Shown here: piece after piece, positions 25,289 to 33,509 of the stretch | Position numbering within the stretch: the stretch's first letter is position 1 | Layout of the letters: the number at the start of each line of letters is the position of its first letter | NCBI GenBank assembly: GCA_000381625.1 | Contig: KB906767.1 | Span: forward strand, 4,765,357 to 4,829,356 | From: Bryobacterales bacterium KBS 96 | GTDB lineage: Bacteria; Acidobacteriota; Terriglobia; Bryobacterales; Bryobacteraceae | Direction of reading: 5' to 3' | Length of the DNA: 64,000 bases | Position numbers and translations under genes: made by a program | Notes under the pieces: generated by a model | Database searches by the model: none | The model's input: only the letters and a program-made list of their open reading frames with translations | What the model was told of the DNA's origin: nothing

Positions 25289-26619
25289 TCCACCACCTCC
25301 ACTCGTGTCCGGACCATTTCGCGTCGTACCAGCGTGGGCCAGTAAGCAACGATCTCCCGCACGGGCGGACGTCCCTCGCCGTAGCCGGTAGCGGTCGGCG
25401 GGCCGCTAAGCACCAGCGGGATCAGTTCGCGCGTAAAGCGCTCCACCGGCGCTTTCTGCCGGTCCCGAACGCCGATCCGTAGTTGTACTTCCGCCGGTTC
25501 AGCTACGCGCGGCGCCAGATGCCCGTGACACGCGTTCACACCGAAGAATTCCGTGTGGATTTTTTCGAACTGCAGACCCAGATCCGCCAGCCGCTGCCGC
25601 ACCACATCATCCGCAACCCGCGCTTTTGCGAGCGCATCGGGCGCAGAGTACACCAGCGTGCCGGTCGCCTTCCAGCCGTAGTGATACGACAGCGAAACTT
25701 TCAACGTATCGGGGCGCGGCCGTCCCTCCGCGCCGGTGATGCGCACGCGGTCGGGTCCGTCGTCCTGAAGCTGAATGCTGGTGAAATCGGCGATAACGTC
25801 GGGAGTCATGTAGCGCCGCGGGTCGCCGATCTCATAGACCAGTTGCTCCTTCACGGTGGCGAGCGTCACGCGACCACCGGTGTTCTCGTGTTTGGCGATC
25901 GCCATCGTTCCGCCAGAATCGGCTTCGATGATCGGATAACCGATGTGCGCGAAATCGGGAGTGCTCTGCCAATCGGCATGGCAATTGCCGCCGGTGGCCT
26001 GCGCGCCGCACTCGATTACGTGGCCCGCGATCACGCCCGCGGCCAGCAAATTCCAATCGTTTGGAGTCCAGCCGAATTCATGAATCATCGGCGCGAGCGC
26101 GAGCGCCGCGTCGGCGCACCGTCCGGTAATCACGATATTCGCGCCTGTTCTCAGCGCCTCGGCGAGCGGAAACGCGCCGATGTAGGCATTCGCGCTCTGT
26201 ACTGCGGAGCGGACGCCGGCCAGCGGCTCCCCGGTATCGATGTTGCGCAATTCGTGACCACCCGCCATCAATTCGTCCAGGTGATCCATCAAATCGTCTC
26301 CGAGCACGACCGCCACCCGCAGCCCGGGAGCGAGCCGGCGCACTTCGCGTGCGCATGCAATGGGATTCACTCCGCCGGCGTTCGCGATCAGCCGTATTCC
26401 TTGATCGCGAATCTGCCTTGCGATGCGTGCAACCAGCGGCGGAAAATCTCGCGCATATCCAAGGTTCGGATCGGCCTTTCGCTGCTTCTGCAGAATCGAC
26501 ATCGTCACTTCGGCGAGATAATCGAGTGTCAGGTAATCGAGAGGTCCGCCATTGACGAGCCGGACTGGGGCTTCCAGCCAGTCTCCCCAGAATCCCTGGC
26601 CGTTGGCGATGCGGATCAC
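25285..26619 (-). CDS. atuA: AtuA-family (DUF1446) protein
   Basis: A 444-residue protein. The GTG at 26619 (VIRIANGQGFWGDW) is chosen because it overlaps the TGA of the upstream carboxyltransferase as GTGA, and because family members begin exactly there; the frame extends in the wrong sense to 26688. Conserved stretches include LDYLAEVTMSILQKQR, LIANAGGVNPIAC and ITGRCADAALALAPMIHEFG. AtuA is essential for growth on acyclic terpenes in Pseudomonas but its reaction is unknown. Position between carboxyltransferase and enoyl-CoA hydratase supports a role in branched acyl-CoA breakdown. It lacks the C-terminal domain, which is encoded next. Confidence 0.88.
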   Translation of the reverse strand: MIRIANGQGFWGDWLEAPVRLVNGGPLDYLTLDYLAEVTMSILQKQRKADPNLGYARDFPPLVARIARQIRDQGIRLIANAGGVNPIACAREVRRLAPGLRVAVVLGDDLMDHLDELMAGGHELRNIDTGEPLAGVRSAVQSANAYIGAFPLAEALRTGANIVITGRCADAALALAPMIHEFGWTPNDWNLLAAGVIAGHVIECGAQATGGNCHADWQSTPDFAHIGYPIIEADSGGTMAIAKHENTGGRVTLATVKEQLVYEIGDPRRYMTPDVIADFTSIQLQDDGPDRVRITGAEGRPRPDTLKVSLSYHYGWKATGTLVYSAPDALAKARVADDVVRQRLADLGLQFEKIHTEFFGVNACHGHLAPRVAEPAEVQLRIGVRDRQKAPVERFTRELIPLVLSGPPTATGYGEGRPPVREIVAYWPTLVRREMVRTRVEVVE

Positions 26620-28211
26620 CGGCGCGCTCCGTCCGGATGGTTTTCGAACAGCACGACGGGCAGGTGCTCCGTGTGTTCCCGTTCGCAAGCTGCTTCAAAC
26701 GCGATTTCGAGAATCCGGCGAGTCGCCAGAGGATCGATCACCGCATCGCAGTGCCCGCGCGCGGCCGCATACTTCGCGTCCAGCCAGCGGTCGTAATCGG
26801 CACGCGTCCGCGCGATCTTCGCTTCCAGTTCCGGCGCCGGATTTTCTCCGGCGGCTTTCGCCTTATCGATCTCGGGACCGTAAATCGCCTGAATAGCGGA
26901 ATCGCCTTCCATCACGCCGATTCGCGCCGTCGGCCAGCAGAACGTGAAGTTCGGGTCGAACCCTTGTCCGGCCATCGCATAATAGCCGGCGCCGCTCGCG
27001 TGGTTTACGGTGACGACGATTTTGGGCACGGTCGCACATGCCATGGTTTCGACCATCTCGGCGCCCGCGCGGATAATGCCTTCGCTTTCGGCCTCCACGC
27101 CCACCATGAACCCGGAGACGTCCTGCAGATAGAGAAGCGGCAGGCGCTGCCGCTCGGCGTTCTCGACAAAATACGCTACTTTCCGCGCCGACTCGGCGTA
27201 CACGATTCCACCAATCCGCGCTTTATCGCGGCTTTTCAAAAAGCCGCGGCGGTTGGCGATCACGCCGATAGGACGTCCGTGGAGACGCGCCGTTGCGCAG
27301 AGAAGTTCCGGAGCGTAATCGGGTTGAAACTCCAGAAAATCGTCGCCGTCGAGAAGGCACTCGAGCAGATCCTCCACGCGATAGGGCAGGCGATGGTCGT
27401 CCGGCAGAATATCGTACAGCCCTTCCGCGCCGGCCTGTGGCGGAGCGCCGCGCCGAGCGGGCTTCGGCGGCGGAAGTTGGCGGAACTGCTGGCGAATCAT
27501 ATCGAGGCACTCCGTATCGTCGGCCGCGCGGTAGTGGGCTACGCCGCTCACCGTTGTGTGCATCGCGGCGCCCCCGAGTGTTTCAGCGTCCGTCACTTGT
27601 CCCACAGCGCCTTTCACCAGGTTCGGGCCGCCCAGTCCCATGAAGCTGACTTTCTCCACCATGATGATGACGTCGCTCAGCGCGGGAAGATACGCGCCCC
27701 CCGCGATGCATGGCCCCATCACCGCCGAGATCTGCGGGATGTGCAGCCTGCGCCGCATCAGCGAGTTGTAATAAAAGATGCGGGCGGCCCCGTACTGACC
27801 CGGGAAGATGCCATCCTGCAGAGGAAGGTTGACGCCGGCCGAATCCACCAGGTAAACGATTGGCAAGCGATTCCGCATCGCAATTTCCTGAGCGCGCAGA
27901 ATCTTCGTAATGGTCTCCGGCCACCACGCGCCCGCTTTTACAGTGGCATCGTTCGCCACAATGATGGTCGGACGTCCCTCTATTTTCGCGAGCCCCGTCA
28001 CTACTCCAGCGCCTGGGGCCTGCCCGCCATACTGGTCGTAGGCGACCAGCAGACCGATCTCCAAAAAAAGGGTCCCGGGATCGATCAGGTGCTCGATTCG
28101 TTCGCGGGCGGTTAGCTTGCCGTCGCGATGCTGCTTTTCTATCTTCTTCGCCCCGCCACCGAGCCGGAGACGCTCTTCGAGATCCTGCAAATCGTTGACG
28201 AGTTTACGCAT
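26616..28211 (-). CDS. Acyl-CoA carboxylase carboxyltransferase subunit
   Basis: A 531-residue beta subunit of a biotin-dependent acyl-CoA carboxylase (MCC/GCC/PCC type). It shows the two crotonase-like halves: an N-terminal half with VAYDQYGGQAPGAGVVTGL and CIAGGAYLPALSDVIIMV, and a C-terminal half with FLKSRDKARIGGIVYAESA and VNHASGAGYYAMAGQGFDP. It transfers the carboxyl group from carboxybiotin to acyl-CoA. No biotin carboxylase/BCCP partner is present in the window, so that must lie elsewhere. First gene of the operon carboxyltransferase-AtuA-AtuA C-domain-hydratase. The length and the RIGVMEGDSAIQAIYGPEID region fit methylcrotonyl- or geranyl-CoA carboxylase best, which is an inference. 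Confidence 0.92.
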   Translation of the reverse strand: MRKLVNDLQDLEERLRLGGGAKKIEKQHRDGKLTARERIEHLIDPGTLFLEIGLLVAYDQYGGQAPGAGVVTGLAKIEGRPTIIVANDATVKAGAWWPETITKILRAQEIAMRNRLPIVYLVDSAGVNLPLQDGIFPGQYGAARIFYYNSLMRRRLHIPQISAVMGPCIAGGAYLPALSDVIIMVEKVSFMGLGGPNLVKGAVGQVTDAETLGGAAMHTTVSGVAHYRAADDTECLDMIRQQFRQLPPPKPARRGAPPQAGAEGLYDILPDDHRLPYRVEDLLECLLDGDDFLEFQPDYAPELLCATARLHGRPIGVIANRRGFLKSRDKARIGGIVYAESARKVAYFVENAERQRLPLLYLQDVSGFMVGVEAESEGIIRAGAEMVETMACATVPKIVVTVNHASGAGYYAMAGQGFDPNFTFCWPTARIGVMEGDSAIQAIYGPEIDKAKAAGENPAPELEAKIARTRADYDRWLDAKYAAARGHCDAVIDPLATRRILEIAFEAACEREHTEHLPVVLFENHPDGARR

Positions 28212-28294
28212 GGCGCCTTGCGGGCGCGGGCCGAAGAGCCGCCACTTCCGAGAGGTAATGCGGCTCGCGCCAAACTCCTGCTAGTCTAACAATC

Positions 28295-29350
28295 ATGCTA
28301 GGGGTCGATCCGCGAGCGTTTCGCATCATTTGGACGATCTTCCTGTTCGCGCTGCTGCTCGGGACGGTCTACGCCATTCGCGACACCCTGCTCTTATTTG
28401 CAATATCTATCTTCTTTGCCTATATGCTCGCGCCGCTGGTGGAACTGGTCGAGCGCATGACCCTGAAGCACCGCGGCGTGGCGCTTGCCATCGTCTACGT
28501 TGTGCTGGTCGCCGCGCTGGTAGCGCTCGGCGTGACACTCGGGTCGCGCATTGTCGATCAGGCGAGCTCGTTGTTCAGCAAACTGCCCGACCTGGTGGAA
28601 CACGACCGTTTGCAGAGCATACCTCTGCCCAATTGGCTCGAGCCACTGCGACAGCGAATTGTCACCGCCCTACAAGCCGAGGCCGCGACTCTACAACAAA
28701 GCATTGTTCCGCTGCTTCAACGGGCCGGCGGACACATTCTGTCTGGCATAAGCGTGATCGTCCCTATTATCCTGGTGCCGGTATTTAGCTTCTTTTTGCT
28801 TAAAGATGCGCGTGATATCCGAATCGCTCTGCTCGAAGGCTTTGAAGGCCGGGAGCGCAGCCTGCTTTCCCGCGTGCTTGCCGATATCGACCTTGTGCTT
28901 AGCAAGTACATTCGCGCGCTGGTGATTCTGTCGCTGTTTTCCTTTGGCGTCTGGGCAATCTTTCTCTATGCGACCGGTGCGCCCTACCAATTGTTGTTGG
29001 CGGGAATTTCGGGAATTCTGGAGTTCATCCCGCTGATTGGCCCGCTGACTTCGCTTATCGTCGTTCTGATTGTCTGCGCGATCAGCGGCCACAGCGGCCT
29101 TTTGTGGATCGCGGTTTTCTGGGCCGGTCTGCGGATGTTCCAGGATTACGTGCTGAACCCGATCCTGATGAGCGCCGGCATCGAACTGCATCCTCTGCTG
29201 GTGCTGTTCGGCGTACTGGCGGGTGAGCAGATTGGCGGCATTCCCGGCATGTTCTTCTCCGTCCCCGCCATCGCCATTCTGAAGGTGCTGTTCATCCGGT
29301 TGCGGGAAAGCCATATGCGCAGAACACTGGCCCCGAAGGCGCTGGGGTAG
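28295..29350 (+). CDS. AI-2E-family transporter
   Basis: A 351-residue membrane protein of the AI-2E (TqsA/YdiK/PerM-like) family. It has eight predicted helices arranged as an N-terminal hairpin set, a soluble amphipathic central stretch (LVEHDRLQSIPLPNWLEPLRQ), and a C-terminal block with the family signature ILEFIPLIGPLTSLIVVL and FQDYVLNPILMSAGIELHPL. Members export diverse small molecules or sodium; the name comes from a proposed autoinducer-2 role. Divergent from the carboxylase operon, stands alone. The 143 bases after it hold only the aroC leader. Confidence 0.9.
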   Translation: MLGVDPRAFRIIWTIFLFALLLGTVYAIRDTLLLFAISIFFAYMLAPLVELVERMTLKHRGVALAIVYVVLVAALVALGVTLGSRIVDQASSLFSKLPDLVEHDRLQSIPLPNWLEPLRQRIVTALQAEAATLQQSIVPLLQRAGGHILSGISVIVPIILVPVFSFFLLKDARDIRIALLEGFEGRERSLLSRVLADIDLVLSKYIRALVILSLFSFGVWAIFLYATGAPYQLLLAGISGILEFIPLIGPLTSLIVVLIVCAISGHSGLLWIAVFWAGLRMFQDYVLNPILMSAGIELHPLLVLFGVLAGEQIGGIPGMFFSVPAIAILKVLFIRLRESHMRRTLAPKALG

Positions 29351-29492
29351 CGAGGAGACTAGCAGGCGCGAAAACGGCCCAATAGCGTAAGTGGTTGATC
29401 CAATTACCGGAAAAAATTGAATTGGGTTTTGCGATGTGCGTTTCGGTGCATGCCTCGGCTCAAGCGTTCGATACCATAAAGAATTACACCGA

Positions 29493-30665
29493 ATGCTCCG
29501 CTTCGAAACGGCGGGCGAGTCGCATGGGGAATGCCTCGTCGCTACATTGACTGGCCTGCCGGCCGGAATCCCTATCTCTCTCGACTATTTGAACCGGCAA
29601 CTCTGGCGCCGGCAGCAGGGCTATGGCCGCGGAGGTCGGATGAAGATCGAGACCGATCGCGTGCATATCGTTTCCGGTGTGCGCAGTTCTCAAACGATCG
29701 GCTCGCCCATCGCCATTCTGCTGGAGAACAAAGACTGGAAGAATTGGACCGATATTCTGCCGGTCGAAGAGAAAGATCTCAATACCGAGAAAGCAAAGCC
29801 GGTGTCTCGGCCTCGTCCGGGGCATGCGGACCTGGCCGGCGCCCTTAAATACAATTTTGCCGATGCCCGCTACATTCTCGAGCGAGCGAGCGCGAGGGAG
29901 ACCACCGCGCGAGTCGCGCTTGGCGGCCTCGCCAAAACGTTCCTGCGGCAGTTTGACATTGAAGTTCTGAGCCATGTGATCGGAGTCGGTTCCGTCCGCT
30001 TGCAACGTCCGGCCGAATGGGGCGAAATCGTCGCGTTAAGCGAACGCGATACGGTGCTGCTGGGCTGTGTGGACGCCGAGACGGAACAGCGGATGAAAGA
30101 AGTGGTCGATCACGCATACCGCACCGGCGACACCTCCGGCGGCATCTTTGAAGTAGTAGCGCATGGATTGCCGCCAGGACTGGGATCGCATGCTACGTGG
30201 GATTCGCGGCTCGACGGGCGGCTGGCCCAGGCGATTGTTTCCATTCAAGCCGTGAAGGGCGCGGAAATCGGGCATGCCGAAGAAGGGTCCATGGCCTACG
30301 GTTCAACGGTGCAGGACACGATTCACTACAAGAAAGAAGAGCGGCGGTTTTACCGTGGGTCCAATCGCGCGGGAGGCCTGGAAGGCGGCATGACGAACGG
30401 CGAGGATCTGCTGGTCCGCGGTTTTCTGAAGCCGATTTCGACACTGCGGCGGCCGCTTGAGTCAGTCGATTTGACTACTCGCGAACCTGCGATCGCCGCT
30501 TATGAGCGCAGCGACGTGGCGGTGGTTCCGGCGGCCGGCGTGATCGGTGAAGCGATGGTGGCGCTGGTGCTGGCGCAGGCATTTCTCGAAAAGTTCGGCG
30601 GCGATTCGCTTGGCGAGGTCCGCAGAAATTACGAAGGATACCTGGAGCAAATTCGGAGATTTTGA
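29493..30665 (+). CDS. aroC: Chorismate synthase
   Basis: A 390-residue enzyme that makes chorismate from 5-enolpyruvylshikimate-3-phosphate using reduced FMN, the last step of the shikimate pathway. The ATG at 29493 (MLRFETAGESHG) is the family start; the frame runs 19 codons further upstream without sense. Motifs include ETAGESHGECLVATLTGLPAG, RPRPGHADLAGALKYNFADAR and SNRAGGLEGGMTNGEDLLVR. It lies 67 bases before def and may share a transcript with def-fmt-argJ. Confidence 0.97.
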   Translation: MLRFETAGESHGECLVATLTGLPAGIPISLDYLNRQLWRRQQGYGRGGRMKIETDRVHIVSGVRSSQTIGSPIAILLENKDWKNWTDILPVEEKDLNTEKAKPVSRPRPGHADLAGALKYNFADARYILERASARETTARVALGGLAKTFLRQFDIEVLSHVIGVGSVRLQRPAEWGEIVALSERDTVLLGCVDAETEQRMKEVVDHAYRTGDTSGGIFEVVAHGLPPGLGSHATWDSRLDGRLAQAIVSIQAVKGAEIGHAEEGSMAYGSTVQDTIHYKKEERRFYRGSNRAGGLEGGMTNGEDLLVRGFLKPISTLRRPLESVDLTTREPAIAAYERSDVAVVPAAGVIGEAMVALVLAQAFLEKFGGDSLGEVRRNYEGYLEQIRRF

Positions 30666-30731
30666 CCCCCGGGCGCCGGTGTAGCGCATTTCGTTCGTAC
30701 GCGAGTCAATCAGATAGGTGAGAGAGAGTAG

Positions 30732-31247
30732 ATGGTTCGGAATATTGTGAAATACGGCGACGTGGTTCTCGAAACAAGTGCGGAACCAATTACGGAATTC
30801 GACACCCCCGAACTCCACGGCCTGATCGCCGATATGTGGGAGACGATGTATGCGGCCAAGGGCGTGGGTCTTGCCGCTCCGCAAATCGGCCTCTCGAAGC
30901 GTCTGTCCGTAATCGACACGAGCGTCGGAGAACGCGAAGAAGACAAAATCGTCATTATTAACCCGGAAATCGTTCTGAAAGAAGGCTCGCAAACCGGGGA
31001 AGAAGGCTGCCTCAGCATTCCTGGATTTCGCGAGCCGGTGACGAGAGCGCACAAAGTGCGTGTTCGCGCCCAGAACGAGAAGGGCGAAACGGTCGAGTAC
31101 GATGGGGAGGAATTGCTGGCGCGGGCGCTTCAACATGAAATCGATCACCTGAACGGGATCTTGTTCGTGAGCCACTTGAGCACGTTGAAGCGGGATATGA
31201 TCCGGCGCAAGATCCGTAAGCTGCAAAAAGCGGGGGAATGGAAATAG
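30732..31247 (+). CDS. def: Peptide deformylase
   Basis: A 171-residue metalloenzyme that removes the formyl group from new polypeptides. All three motifs are present: GVGLAAPQIG (44-53), EEGCLSIPG with metal ligand C93, and QHEIDHLNG with H135, catalytic E136 and H139. Just 15 bases separate it from fmt, the enzyme that adds the formyl group to the initiator tRNA; this def-fmt pairing is very common. Confidence 0.97.
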   Translation: MVRNIVKYGDVVLETSAEPITEFDTPELHGLIADMWETMYAAKGVGLAAPQIGLSKRLSVIDTSVGEREEDKIVIINPEIVLKEGSQTGEEGCLSIPGFREPVTRAHKVRVRAQNEKGETVEYDGEELLARALQHEIDHLNGILFVSHLSTLKRDMIRRKIRKLQKAGEWK

Positions 31248-31262
31248 CGGACGATATTTGGA

Positions 31263-32201
31263 ATGCGGGTTGTCTTTCTAGGCACGCCTGAGTTCGCGGC
31301 GCCCACACTGGAGGCGCTGGTCGCGGCGGGACATGAAGTCGCCGCTGTCTACACGCAGCCGGATCGTCCTAAGGGACGCGGCAATCGGCTTTCCCAATCG
31401 CCTGTCAAAGAGGCGGCCGCGCGGCACGGGCTGATGGTCTTGCAGCCGGAGCGGATACGGCGCCCGGAAAACGTCGCCGCGCTTAGCGAATTGAAACCCG
31501 GCGCCATGGTGGTCGTTGGCTACGGGCAAATTATTCCGCAAACCATCATCGATATTCCGAAGCATGGAATCCTGAACGTGCATGCGTCGCTGCTTCCGAA
31601 ATATCGCGGAGCGGCGCCCGTGCAATGGGCGATTGCAAACGGCGAAAGCGAGACAGGCGTCACCATCATGCAGATCGACGCGGGCCTGGACACGGGAGAC
31701 ATGCTGTTGCGGTGGCGAACGGCGATTGGGCCGCACGAGACCGCTCCCGAATTGGCGTTAAGGATGGCAAAGGAAGGCGCGGCTCTGTTGACCGAAAGCT
31801 TGCGGCGAATCGAGAACGGGACCGCGCGGCGCGAGAAACAGAATGATGCCGAAGCGAGTTACGCGCCAATTCTAAAGAAAGAAGACGGGCTGATTGTGTG
31901 GACGCGGCCCGCTCAGGAAATTTACAATCGGCTTCGCGGATTCACGCCTTGGCCCGGCGCGTACACGCAGTTTCGAGGCCAGCAGCTGCAGGTAATCCGC
32001 GCGATTCCGCATCCGCATTCGTTGGACGCGCCGAGTGGAATGGTGCAAACCGACCGACGGCGTCTATTTGTCTCGTGCGGCGCCGCGAGCACTCTGGAAT
32101 TGCTGGAAGTGCAAATGCAAGGGAAAAAGCGCATGGCCGTCGGCGATTTCCTGAATGGATATCCGATCGCGCCAAATGAACACCTCGGAGGGAATCAGTG
32201 A
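31263..32201 (+). CDS. fmt: Methionyl-tRNA formyltransferase
   Basis: A 312-residue enzyme that formylates initiator Met-tRNA using 10-formyltetrahydrofolate. The N-terminal formyltransferase domain has MRVVFLGTPEFAAPTLEAL and the catalytic NVHASLLPKYRGAAPVQWAI with the following TGVTIMQIDAGLDTGDML. The C-terminal OB-fold tRNA-binding domain is seen in YNRLRGFTPWPGAYT. It overlaps argJ by 4 bases (ATGA-type). Confidence 0.97.
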   Translation: MRVVFLGTPEFAAPTLEALVAAGHEVAAVYTQPDRPKGRGNRLSQSPVKEAAARHGLMVLQPERIRRPENVAALSELKPGAMVVVGYGQIIPQTIIDIPKHGILNVHASLLPKYRGAAPVQWAIANGESETGVTIMQIDAGLDTGDMLLRWRTAIGPHETAPELALRMAKEGAALLTESLRRIENGTARREKQNDAEASYAPILKKEDGLIVWTRPAQEIYNRLRGFTPWPGAYTQFRGQQLQVIRAIPHPHSLDAPSGMVQTDRRRLFVSCGAASTLELLEVQMQGKKRMAVGDFLNGYPIAPNEHLGGNQ

Positions 32202-33385
32202 AACTTCCACTTGGTTATCGCTACGCGAGCGCATACGCGGGAATTCGAAAGCAAGCCGATCAGGATGACGTCGCGCTGATTGTTTCCGACACGCCCGCGG
32301 CCGCTGCGTCGGTCTTCACGCAAAATGTAGTGCAAGCCGCGCCCGTGCGGTTGGCAAAACAACACCTCAAATCGTCGGGTGGCAAGGTTGCGGGCATTCT
32401 GGTCAATGCCGGAAACGCAAATTGCGCGACGCGAACAGGCGATCGCGTTGCGCTTGACTCGTGTAAAGCCGTGGCGAAGGCGCTGAAAACCAAGCCGAAA
32501 TACGTGCTGCCGGCATCCACGGGAGTGATCGGCGTCGAACTTGATTCGAAATTACTCGTTGCGCCGGTTCCCAGGCTGGTTCAGAAGCTGTTGCCTGGGG
32601 AAGCGGCCTTCGAGAGCGTGGCCCGCGCAATGATGACCACCGACACGCAAATGAAAGTTGCGAGCGAGGAAGTCAAATTCCGGGGTGGAACCGTGGTTGT
32701 CGCTGGCATGACGAAAGGCTCGGGCATGATTCATCCGAATATGGCGACAACGCTGGGTTTCATCATGACGGACGCGGCGATACCGGCGAAGCTGCTGAAA
32801 CCGATGCTGCTCGACGCCACCGAGAGATCGTACAACTCTCTGACAGTCGATGGCGATACGTCAACGAACGACATGATCGCGCTGCTCGCAAATGGCGCAT
32901 CGAAGGTATCGCTCGACGACAAAGAGCGGAAGGTTTTTGCGGAAGTGCTGGCGTGGGTGTTGGAGAGCCTCGCCGAACAGATCGCGGCCGATGGCGAAGG
33001 CGCGCGGAAACTGATTATCATTCGCGCTCTTGGGTTCCGGAGCACGGAAGATGCGCGCCGCGTAGCCCGCGCAATCGCCAATTCGCCGTTGGTAAAAACG
33101 GCGATTGCGGGCAGCGATCCAAACTGGGGGCGGATTCTCGCGGCGGCCGGTTATTCCGGCGTCAAGTTCGATCCATCCAGGGTGGACATTCATCTGCAGC
33201 GTGAACTCGTTTGTAAAGGCGGACTGGCGGCCGAATTCGATGAGGATGCGATGAAGGAAAAGCTGAACGGCGGCGAAGTGCGTATTCGCGTTACTTTGAA
33301 CGGCGGAGGCAAGGCGCAAGCGCGGTTCTTCACTTGCGATCTGACGAAAGAGTATATCGAGATCAACGGGAGTTACCGGACATAG
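32198..33385 (+). CDS. argJ: Bifunctional ornithine acetyltransferase/N-acetylglutamate synthase
   Basis: A 395-residue ArgJ. The precursor is expected to cleave itself between A183 and T184 in KGSGMIHPNMATTLGF, giving alpha and beta chains with T184 as the nucleophile. It moves the acetyl group from N-acetylornithine to glutamate in the cyclic arginine pathway, and some members also use acetyl-CoA. VNAGNANCATRTGD and SDPNWGRILAAAGYSG are further family motifs. It is separated from argC-argB and an acetyltransferase 22 kb away, and is coupled by a 4-base overlap to fmt. Confidence 0.96.
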   Translation: MKLPLGYRYASAYAGIRKQADQDDVALIVSDTPAAAASVFTQNVVQAAPVRLAKQHLKSSGGKVAGILVNAGNANCATRTGDRVALDSCKAVAKALKTKPKYVLPASTGVIGVELDSKLLVAPVPRLVQKLLPGEAAFESVARAMMTTDTQMKVASEEVKFRGGTVVVAGMTKGSGMIHPNMATTLGFIMTDAAIPAKLLKPMLLDATERSYNSLTVDGDTSTNDMIALLANGASKVSLDDKERKVFAEVLAWVLESLAEQIAADGEGARKLIIIRALGFRSTEDARRVARAIANSPLVKTAIAGSDPNWGRILAAAGYSGVKFDPSRVDIHLQRELVCKGGLAAEFDEDAMKEKLNGGEVRIRVTLNGGGKAQARFFTCDLTKEYIEINGSYRT

Positions 33386-33509
33386 CAGTGCCGGCGCTCG
33401 AATCGTGTGCCGGCTCCGTTTCGAGAATTCGCAAATCCGCAATCTGTGGCAGGGCCGAGGCATGCCTTGACCGGCTCAGGTTCAAAGGTTTTTCACCGCG
33501 CCCGGGCGC

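Noticed and set aside
25483-26796. 437-codon plus-strand frame opposite AtuA
   Set aside because: Antisense to a conserved gene, no motifs, no plausible start signals.
26637-28115. 492-codon plus-strand frame opposite the carboxyltransferase
   Set aside because: The minus strand encodes a full acyl-CoA carboxyltransferase; the plus frame has no recognisable domain and a shadow-type composition.
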